The translations under genes and the position numbers were made by a program. A stretch of 5,256 nucleotides of DNA from Nocardioides sp. GTDB lineage: Bacteria > Actinomycetota > Actinomycetes > Propionibacteriales > Nocardioidaceae. The stretch is from assembly GCA_023252065.1 (NCBI GenBank), contig JAHEXO010000203.1, positions 1-5,256 on the forward strand, read 5' to 3'. Of the stretch, positions 1 to 4,517 are shown piece by piece (position 1 is the stretch's first letter; every line of letters begins with the position of its first letter). The notes under the pieces are model-generated. The model was not told where the DNA came from. It worked only from the letters and a program-made list of their open reading frames with translations, and did not search any database.

Positions 1-135
1 GCCGAGGCCGTCGGCCTGCTCAGCACCATCCTCGGCTTCGGCAAGGACGCGCTGGCCCGCACCTACGTCTCGCTCGCCTCCCACCGCCGGGTGCCGAGCC
101 TCGACCTGACCGCCCTGTTAGCCGGCCCCCAGTGA
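1..135 (+). CDS. C-terminal end of an unrecognised protein (5' end outside window)
   Basis: Frame 1 is open from the first base to a TGA at 133-135 and encodes 44 residues, beginning AEAVGLLSTILGFG and ending LDLTALLAGPQ. Third codon positions are nearly all G or C, as in the other genes here, which supports real coding. The fragment is moderately hydrophobic and probably helical, with one basic patch (SHRRVP). I see no motif that identifies a family, so no function is given. Its fourth-to-last sense codon region contains a TTA leucine codon (118-120), the only in-frame TTA among the genes of this window. The gene converges on the hemerythrin gene with 7 bp between stop codons. The start and most of the protein lie upstream of the window. 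Confidence 0.75.
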   Translation, partial: AEAVGLLSTILGFGKDALARTYVSLASHRRVPSLDLTALLAGPQ

Positions 136-151
136 CGAGCCGTCAGCCGGC
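121..151. terminator. Composite hairpin across two convergent stop codons
   Basis: The inner palindrome TGACG-AGC-CGTCA (133-145) carries the TGA of the plus-strand gene in one arm and the complement of the minus-strand TGA in the other. It is flanked by GCCGGC at 121-126 and 146-151, which can pair around it and leave CCCCAG (127-132) as a one-sided bulge. This gives 11 potential base pairs. The structure reads the same way from both strands, so it could end both converging transcripts. There is no T-tract, which is common for actinobacterial terminator candidates. GCCGGC is itself self-complementary and frequent in such DNA, so the outer stem could be chance. Confidence 0.4.
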
Positions 152-790
152 CCAGACCGGGGCGACCTCCTTGCGGTAGCGGCGTCCCAGCAGCCCGCCC
201 AGCACCGCCAGGACCGGGCGCGGCACGCTGGCTTGCAGCGCGGCCTGCTCCTCGGGCGTCGCGCCGTCCTGCACCCAGGCGAAGAACGTCCCGGCCTTCG
301 CCGGCCCGACCCGCCGGCTGAACTTCCGGCCCATCTCCTTGACCGCCGGGTCGTCCTCGTGCTGGGCCAGGACCGCCTCGGTCTCCTGCTCCTCGTGGTC
401 GAGGTGCGTCACGGTGGTCGTCTGGAGGGCCTGCATCGCGGCCGCCGCGGCGTCGGCATCCGCCCGGGTCGCCGTACGACGCAGCGTCGACATCGCATCG
501 CCGGCGGCTGCGAGGTCAGCGGCCATCTGCTCGTGCTCGGCGTCGAAGGACTCGATGGTCGGCCCGGTGATGCCGATCGCCTTCATGGCGGGCCAGGCGA
601 TCTTGTGCTCTCCCTCGTGGTGCTCGGTGAGCTGGGCGTCGAAGTTGGCCCAGGCCCGGTGGAGCGCCTCGGCGCGGCCGCGGTCACCGTCGCGGAAGGC
701 GTCCAGGGCCCGGTGGAACCGGTCGAGGTCGCGGCGGACCGCGCAGTGGATGACCTTGTTCATGCTCATGGGTGGGGTCGATGAGGGCAT
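143..790 (-). CDS. Hemerythrin-like (HHE) di-iron protein
   Basis: This 215-residue soluble protein has the pattern of a four-helix hemerythrin/HHE cation-binding domain, roughly residues 10-145. Candidate iron ligands are H15, then H57 and E61 (HxxxE in TEHHEGEHKIAWPAM), H86 (FDAEHEQM), and H129 with E133 (THLDHEEQE). Residues 146-215 form a C-terminal tail ending GGLLGRRYRKEVAPVWAG, a kind of tail I associate with actinobacterial members. Members of the family bind O2, sense oxygen or nitric oxide, store iron, or show catalase-like activity; which applies here cannot be told. There is no signal peptide, so it should be cytoplasmic. The ATG at 788-790 is chosen because a TANNNT -10 element ends 6 nt before it, consistent with a leaderless transcript. 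Internal ATGs at codons 8 and 10 lack a Shine-Dalgarno sequence. It is divergent from the acyltransferase gene. Confidence 0.9.
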   Translation of the reverse strand: MPSSTPPMSMNKVIHCAVRRDLDRFHRALDAFRDGDRGRAEALHRAWANFDAQLTEHHEGEHKIAWPAMKAIGITGPTIESFDAEHEQMAADLAAAGDAMSTLRRTATRADADAAAAAMQALQTTTVTHLDHEEQETEAVLAQHEDDPAVKEMGRKFSRRVGPAKAGTFFAWVQDGATPEEQAALQASVPRPVLAVLGGLLGRRYRKEVAPVWAG

Positions 791-796
791 GTGGCC

Positions 797-802
797 ACGC
801 TA
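797..802 (-). promoter_or_regulatory. -10 element of the hemerythrin gene (leaderless)
   Basis: On the minus strand the sequence reads TAGCGT-GGCCAC-ATG. TAGCGT matches the actinobacterial TANNNT -10 consensus and lies exactly 6 nt from the A of the start codon, where transcription would begin. No Shine-Dalgarno sequence lies in front of this ATG, which agrees with a leaderless message. No convincing -35 hexamer is visible. Confidence 0.5.
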
Positions 803-838
803 GGAGCAGACCCGTCGTGTGGGAAGGGGACGCTCCCG

Positions 839-844
839 TAGGTT
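839..844 (+). promoter_or_regulatory. Candidate -10 element of the acyltransferase gene
   Basis: TAGGTT fits TANNNT and would place transcription start near G851, giving a leader of about 40 nt. A -35 hexamer is not recognisable. GGGAA (821-825) followed after 16 nt by GTT (842-844) faintly recalls ECF sigma-factor promoters, but the match is too weak to call. Confidence 0.3.
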
Positions 845-850
845 GTGACA

Positions 851-884
851 GAGGAGAACGCCGTACGGCGGCCTCCGGGGAGGC
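851..884 (+). promoter_or_regulatory. Leader with 12-bp palindrome and Shine-Dalgarno-hiding hairpin
   Basis: Three elements are seen. GAGGAG at 851-856 is purine-rich but has no start codon after it. CGCCGTACGGCG at 859-870 is a perfect 12-bp palindrome, either a DNA operator or an RNA stem with a GUAC loop. GCCTC-CGGG-GAGGC at 871-884 folds into a hairpin covering the Shine-Dalgarno sequence GGGGAGG (877-883) of the gene starting at 891. CCTC (872-875) could instead pair with GAGG (851-854), or CTCC (873-876) with GGAG (853-856), stacking on the palindrome stem and freeing the ribosome site. The complementarity is certain; any regulatory use is inferred. Confidence 0.4.
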
Positions 885-890
885 AACGTC

Positions 891-1460
891 ATGAGGAGCC
901 GGCTCGCCAGATTCGTGTTGTGGGCCGCGCGCTGGAAGGCGGTCGGCGAGGTGCCGAGCAGTGGCGTGCTGGTCGGTGCTCCGCACACGTCCAACTGGGA
1001 CTTCGTGATGATGCTGCTCATCATGTGGCGCGGCGGGGTCACCCCGCGGGTGCTGATCAAGAAGGAGCACTTCAAGGGTCCGCGTCGATGGCTGCTGCCG
1101 CGGCTCGGCGGCGTGCCGCTCGACCGCGAGAACCCCGCAGCGGTGGTGCGCGACCTGGTGCGTGAGGCTCGCAGCGGCGAGCCGTTCCTGCTGATCCTGG
1201 CGGCGGAGGGCACCCGGCAGAAGGCGGAGTACTGGAAGTCGGGCTTCTGGCGGATCGCCCGCGCGGCCGACCTGCCGATCGCGCTCGCGTTCATCGACGG
1301 ACCCACCCGGACGGCGGGTTTCGGCCCGACCATCACCGCGACCGACGACGTCGTGGCCGACATGGACCAGGTGCGGGCCTTCTACGCCGACAAGCGCGGT
1401 CTGCACCCCGAGCTGCGCACGGAGCCCCGCCTGCGTGAGGAGCTCCGCGCCGGGAAGTGA
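891..1460 (+). CDS. PlsC-type 1-acyl-glycerol-phosphate acyltransferase family protein
   Basis: This 189-residue single-domain glycerophospholipid acyltransferase carries the family's catalytic box HX4D at H32-D37 (PHTSNWDF). It also has the GG-x-PLDRE block around 73-80 with R79, the substrate-binding EGTR at 106-109 followed by KSGFW, and a motif IV-like LPIALAFID at 128-136. Such enzymes transfer an acyl chain from acyl-CoA or acyl-ACP to lysophosphatidate or a related lysolipid at the membrane. The HTSNWDF and WKSGFW wording is typical of a short subgroup whose exact acceptor is often unknown. There is no clear membrane-spanning segment; an amphipathic N-terminus (RFVLWAARW) may touch the membrane. 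The ATG at 891 is supported by GGGGAGG 7 nt upstream (877-883). It is divergent from the hemerythrin gene and ends 6 bp from the convergent microprotein gene. Confidence 0.88.
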   Translation: MRSRLARFVLWAARWKAVGEVPSSGVLVGAPHTSNWDFVMMLLIMWRGGVTPRVLIKKEHFKGPRRWLLPRLGGVPLDRENPAAVVRDLVREARSGEPFLLILAAEGTRQKAEYWKSGFWRIARAADLPIALAFIDGPTRTAGFGPTITATDDVVADMDQVRAFYADKRGLHPELRTEPRLREELRAGK

Positions 1461-1466
1461 CCCGGC

Positions 1467-1640
1467 TCAGCCCATCGGGCTGCCGTAGTCGGTGAACGGC
1501 GGAGCCTGGTCGTCGGCCCGCCGCAGGTCGTCGGCCACGTCCTCCATCTCGTCCTGCTGCCGGCTCGAGGAGCGCGCCAGCACCCAGACGAGGATGCCGA
1601 ACGCGGCCAGGCCGAACAGGAGGGCGATGACGTAGAGCAC
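1467..1640 (-). CDS. 57-residue single-span membrane microprotein, unknown function
   Basis: A GTG at 1638-1640 opens a frame of 57 residues ending in TGA at 1467-1469. Of its 57 sense codons only one (GCT) does not end in G or C, which is strong evidence for real coding in this frame. Residues 2-22 (LYVIALLFGL to VWVLA) form one hydrophobic helix. They are followed by RSSSR, an acidic stretch (QQDEMEDVADDLRRADD) and a tail ending DYGSPMG. The positive charges after the helix suggest a cytoplasmic C-terminus. No Shine-Dalgarno sequence stands out, and the frame stays open upstream, so a non-standard CTG start 15 nt earlier is possible. It lies 67 bp downstream of the UPF0182 gene on the same strand, so it may be co-transcribed and accompany that membrane protein. 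I recognise no family. Confidence 0.72.
   Translation of the reverse strand: MLYVIALLFGLAAFGILVWVLARSSSRQQDEMEDVADDLRRADDQAPPFTDYGSPMG
1468..1482. terminator. Short hairpin at the acyltransferase/microprotein convergence
   Basis: CAGCCC-ATC-GGGCTG forms a 6-bp stem with a 3-nt loop. It starts 8 nt after the acyltransferase stop codon and overlaps the last codons of the opposing microprotein gene. It could help end the plus-strand transcript. There is no T-tract, so support is modest. Confidence 0.35.
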
Positions 1641-1657
1641 GCGCCATGGTCTCAGCC

Positions 1658-1681
1658 GCGGCCCGCCACCGGCGTGGCCGC
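1658..1681 (-). terminator. Strong hairpin between UPF0182 and microprotein genes
   Basis: GCGGCC and CGCC (1658-1667) pair with GGCG (1671-1674) and GGCCGC (1676-1681). This makes a 10-bp GC-only stem with loop ACC and a single bulged T at 1675. It begins 26 nt after the UPF0182 stop codon and ends 17 nt before the microprotein GTG. It may be a terminator, a read-through attenuator or a 3'-end stabiliser. There is no T-tract, and the position inside a likely operon leaves the role open. Confidence 0.45.
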
Positions 1682-1707
1682 CAGGAGAACGTCGGGTGAA
1701 CGAGAGC

Positions 1708-4419
1708 TCAGCCGGCGCGGTTGTCGTTGGCGATCGCCTGGCGCAGAGCAGCCTCCAGAGTGGGCTTGAACGCCGGCTCGCCGTTGCCGTAGACCGCGAT
1801 CACGTGCCGCAGGTTCGGGAACGAGCTGCCGCCGCGCGACTGGGTGTAGACCGGCTCGACGTAGAGCACCTTGCCGTTGACCGGGATCGACAGCAGGTTG
1901 CCGAGCACGACCTGGGAGTTGCCGTTGCGCTGCAGGGTCAGGGCGCCGGCGATCCGGTTGTCGGACTCGATGTCGTTCTGGATCTGCGCCGGCGACTCGA
2001 ACTGGCTGGCCGCGGGGAACTGCAGGAGCGTGAACTTCCCGTAGTCGGGCCCGGGGACCGCGTCGACGCTGAGGAACGCCGCCAGGTTGCGTCCGTTGAG
2101 GGTCACCATCGGCGTCGACAGGGCATACCTGGCGTCGGTGTCGCCGGTGGCCGACAGTGACATGTAGGCCGACGCCATGGTCGGCTGCGAGCCGCCCTTG
2201 CTGATCTGTCCGGTCGTGGCGTTGAAGCTCTTCGCGGCCGCCACGGTCGGGTCGGAGGGGATCTTCCAGTAGTCGGCGCCGCTGTAGAAGTCGCCCGGGT
2301 CGGTCACGTGGTAGCGGGTGAGCAGGGTGCGCTGCACGTCGAACAGGTTCTGCGGGTAGCGCAGGTGCGGCAGCAGGTCGGCGGGGATGTCGGACTGCGG
2401 CTTCACCAGGTCGGGGAAGGCGCTCTCCCACGACTGCAGCATCGGGTCGGGGTGGCCGGTCTGGTCCCACTCGTAGAGCGACACCTGTCCGGTGTAGGCG
2501 TTGACGACGGCCTTCACCGAGTTGCGCATGTAGTTGAGGTTGACGTTGGGCTGCTGCACGTTCGAGCCCGACGTCGTCAGCGGGCTCGACGTCGCCTGCC
2601 GCAGGTTGGTCCGCTGCGAGTTCGGGTAGTTGTTGCTCGTGGTGTAGCCGTCGACCACCCACTCGACCTGCCCGCCCACGATCGCGGGGTAGACGTCACC
2701 GTCGAGCGTCAGCCACGGCGCGACCCGGGCGACGCGGCTGCGCGGGTTGCGCACGGTGAGCAGCTGGGACCCGCTGTTGACGCCCGCGGAGAAGAAGATG
2801 TTGGGGTCGCGGAGCTGCACCGCGTAGAGCAGCCGGGTCAGCTGCGAGCCGATCGGGATGCCGCCCCCGCCGTCGTACGTCGTGCGGGCGCCGCGCTGGC
2901 CGCCGCCCGGGTTCGGGTGGTCGAACTCGACCTTCTCGGTGCTGCCCGGGGGCTGCCCGACGATCGAGTAGCCGGGGGAGTTCTGCCCGAAGTAGATGCG
3001 CGGCTGGTCGACCGGGATCGCGTTCTGCGGAGGCAGGCCCCCGTTGACGAACGTGGGCGTGCCCTGGGCGTTCACCTGGTTGGTCGGCGCCGCCACCACG
3101 CCGTACCCGTGGGTGTAGACGAGGTGCCGGTTGCCCCACGAGCCGCGCGGGATGCCCTGGAGGTTGAGCTCGCGGGCCGCGATGACGACGTCCTGGCTCC
3201 CCGTTCCGAGCGGGTAGGTGCCCATGTCGATCGTCGACTTGAACTGGTAGAAGGACTGCAGGGCCTGCTTGACGTTGTAGGTCGGGGACACGATGTTCGG
3301 GTCGAGCAGCCGCACCTGGGCCGTGCGCTCGACGGAGGCCGGCGTCGTGCTCGTGCTGGTGCTCTGGCCGTACTCCTGGGTCGTGATCACGCCGTCGAGC
3401 CCGAACGCCGCGAGCGTGGCGGCCTGGTTGTTCACGATCTCCGGCTGGTCGAGGCTCGCGGCGCTCGGCTGCTCGCGGAAGCGGTAGACCAGGGCCGGCC
3501 AGGCCAGGCCGAAGACGAGGGAGGCGACCACGACGGCGGCGACGCCGAGCACCAGGAAGCGCAGGCGCTTGAGCCAGATGTTGGCCAGCACCAGCACGCC
3601 GGCCAGCAGCGCGACGACCGCCAGGATCGTGCGGCCCGGCAAGGTGGCGTGGACGTCGGTGTAGCCCATGCCGGTGACCAGCCCGCGAGGCGAGGTCGTC
3701 AGCGCGTAGCGGCTGACCCAGAATCCCGCCGCCTTGACCAGCAGCCAGAGGCCGACCAGCAGCGACAGCTGGGACTTGAACGCCGGCGTGAGCTTCCGGC
3801 CGCGGCCGCGGATCCGGATCGCGCCGTAGAGGTAGGAGGCGATCAGCGAGACGACCAGGCAGGTGACGACGATCGAGCTCAGCAGGCTCACGAGGAGCTG
3901 GTGGAACGGCAGCACGGCGACGTAGTAGGAGATGTCGCGGTGGAAGTGAGGGTCCTGCTGGCCCCAGGGCTGGGCGTGCCGCCAGAGCAGGTAGGTCTGC
4001 CAGTGCTGTGCGGCGCGGGTGCCGATCCGGACGCCGAGGTAGACCGCGACGACCAGGATGATCCAGGCCCGGAACCGCTTCTCGAGCCGCAGGTAGCGCG
4101 CACGCCAGCGGTTGCGCTGTGGATCCGGGCGGAACGGCGGGCGGTGCCTGACCAGCCACCCCAGCGAGCCGGCGACGGCCGCCGCGGTGATCACGCCGAA
4201 GACCACGAAGAGGAGGATCTCGGACCACAGGATGGTGCCGTAGACGTCACCGGCGTGGACCGAGCGGAACCACAGCACGCTGGTGCGGATGTTGACCAGC
4301 GCGAGCAGCGTCCACCACAGGGCGACGAGCACGATCGCGGCCATCACGAGACGGATGAGGATCCTCTTCGTCCGGGACGACGCGACCGCACGCAGCGTGT
4401 CCGGGGAGGCCGATGGCAC
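1708..4419 (-). CDS. UPF0182 family integral membrane protein
   Basis: This 903-residue protein belongs to the UPF0182 family, whose function is not established. The N-terminal third has seven likely membrane helices at about 20-44, 62-90, 118-134, 164-199, 217-236, 263-283 and 288-312, followed by a large extramembrane domain. Recognisable family blocks are QQDPHFHRDISYY (154-166), SRYALTTSPRGLVTG then YTDVHATLP (236-261), DGYTTSNNYPNS (about 585-600), PHLRYPQNLFDVQR (about 684-697) and VLYVEPVYTQ (about 848-858). A Ser/Thr-rich stretch lies near 351-361. The start is the GTG at 4417-4419, supported by an extended -10 element 7 nt upstream and the absence of a Shine-Dalgarno sequence. The protein ends soon after the family core (TLEAALRQAIANDNRAG), without the long acidic or proline-rich tail I recall in many actinobacterial members. 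The usual PYI-x-N block near 326 is diverged (QPEIVNNQAAT). Confidence 0.93.
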   Translation of the reverse strand: MPSASPDTLRAVASSRTKRILIRLVMAAIVLVALWWTLLALVNIRTSVLWFRSVHAGDVYGTILWSEILLFVVFGVITAAAVAGSLGWLVRHRPPFRPDPQRNRWRARYLRLEKRFRAWIILVVAVYLGVRIGTRAAQHWQTYLLWRHAQPWGQQDPHFHRDISYYVAVLPFHQLLVSLLSSIVVTCLVVSLIASYLYGAIRIRGRGRKLTPAFKSQLSLLVGLWLLVKAAGFWVSRYALTTSPRGLVTGMGYTDVHATLPGRTILAVVALLAGVLVLANIWLKRLRFLVLGVAAVVVASLVFGLAWPALVYRFREQPSAASLDQPEIVNNQAATLAAFGLDGVITTQEYGQSTSTSTTPASVERTAQVRLLDPNIVSPTYNVKQALQSFYQFKSTIDMGTYPLGTGSQDVVIAARELNLQGIPRGSWGNRHLVYTHGYGVVAAPTNQVNAQGTPTFVNGGLPPQNAIPVDQPRIYFGQNSPGYSIVGQPPGSTEKVEFDHPNPGGGQRGARTTYDGGGGIPIGSQLTRLLYAVQLRDPNIFFSAGVNSGSQLLTVRNPRSRVARVAPWLTLDGDVYPAIVGGQVEWVVDGYTTSNNYPNSQRTNLRQATSSPLTTSGSNVQQPNVNLNYMRNSVKAVVNAYTGQVSLYEWDQTGHPDPMLQSWESAFPDLVKPQSDIPADLLPHLRYPQNLFDVQRTLLTRYHVTDPGDFYSGADYWKIPSDPTVAAAKSFNATTGQISKGGSQPTMASAYMSLSATGDTDARYALSTPMVTLNGRNLAAFLSVDAVPGPDYGKFTLLQFPAASQFESPAQIQNDIESDNRIAGALTLQRNGNSQVVLGNLLSIPVNGKVLYVEPVYTQSRGGSSFPNLRHVIAVYGNGEPAFKPTLEAALRQAIANDNRAG

Positions 4420-4426
4420 GGGCGGA

Positions 4427-4435
4427 ACCCTACCA
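4427..4435 (-). promoter_or_regulatory. Extended -10 promoter of the UPF0182 gene (leaderless)
   Basis: The minus strand reads TGG-TAGGGT-TCCGCCC-GTG. TAGGGT fits TANNNT and the preceding TGG supplies a TGn extended -10. The hexamer ends 7 nt before the GTG start, so the transcript would begin at or next to the start codon. No -35 hexamer is evident, which is tolerated by extended -10 promoters. Confidence 0.5.
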
Positions 4436-4439
4436 ACGG

Positions 4440-4467
4440 CGTGGTCACGACCCCGCTTCGGCGAAGC
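4440..4467. repeat. Small inverted repeats upstream of the UPF0182 promoter
   Basis: Two short dyads sit just upstream of the -10 element. CGTG-GT-CACG at 4440-4449 overlaps GGTC-AC-GACC at 4443-4452, and GCTTC-GGC-GAAGC lies at 4455-4467. The first would occupy the spacer and -35 zone, where a repressor or activator could bind. Repeats this short arise easily by chance in GC-rich DNA. Confidence 0.25.
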
Positions 4468-4486
4468 CTCTCCACCACCGGGGCGT

Positions 4487-4508
4487 GTCCGGGCTCACAG
4501 CCGCGGAC
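4487..4508 (-). terminator. Terminator-like hairpin after the flavoprotein gene
   Basis: GTCCG-GGCT (4487-4495) pairs with AGCC (4499-4502) and CGGAC (4504-4508) around the loop CAC, with one bulged G at 4503. The result is a 9-bp GC-rich stem. It starts 9 nt beyond the flavoprotein stop codon on the minus strand and lies before the UPF0182 promoter. It therefore probably separates the two transcription units. No T-tract follows, as is often so in actinobacteria. Confidence 0.55.
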
Positions 4509-4517
4509 GAGCCCTGC

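Noticed and set aside
803..836. GGAGC (803-807) and GCTCC (832-836) inverted arms 24 bp apart between the divergent promoters
   Set aside because: Five-base arms this far apart are expected by chance in such DNA, and no further symmetry supports a looping operator.
821..844. GGGAA-N16-GTT as an ECF sigma-factor promoter
   Set aside because: The -35 part continues GGGG rather than a GGAAC/T-type core, so the resemblance is too weak to claim.
684..1406. A 240-codon minus-strand open frame across the hemerythrin start and the acyltransferase gene
   Set aside because: It lies opposite a gene with clear catalytic motifs, its translation shows no domain, and it overlaps the hemerythrin N-terminus in another frame.
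1333..1647. A 104-codon minus-strand frame with an ATG over the microprotein
   Set aside because: It is rich in Arg, Pro and Gly and runs about 128 bp into the opposing acyltransferase gene. The GTG frame shifted from it has near-perfect G/C third positions and a membrane helix.
2696..4228. A 510-codon minus-strand frame inside the UPF0182 gene
   Set aside because: It is an Arg/Pro/Ala-rich alternate-frame reading on the same strand as the true gene, with no hydrophobic helices.
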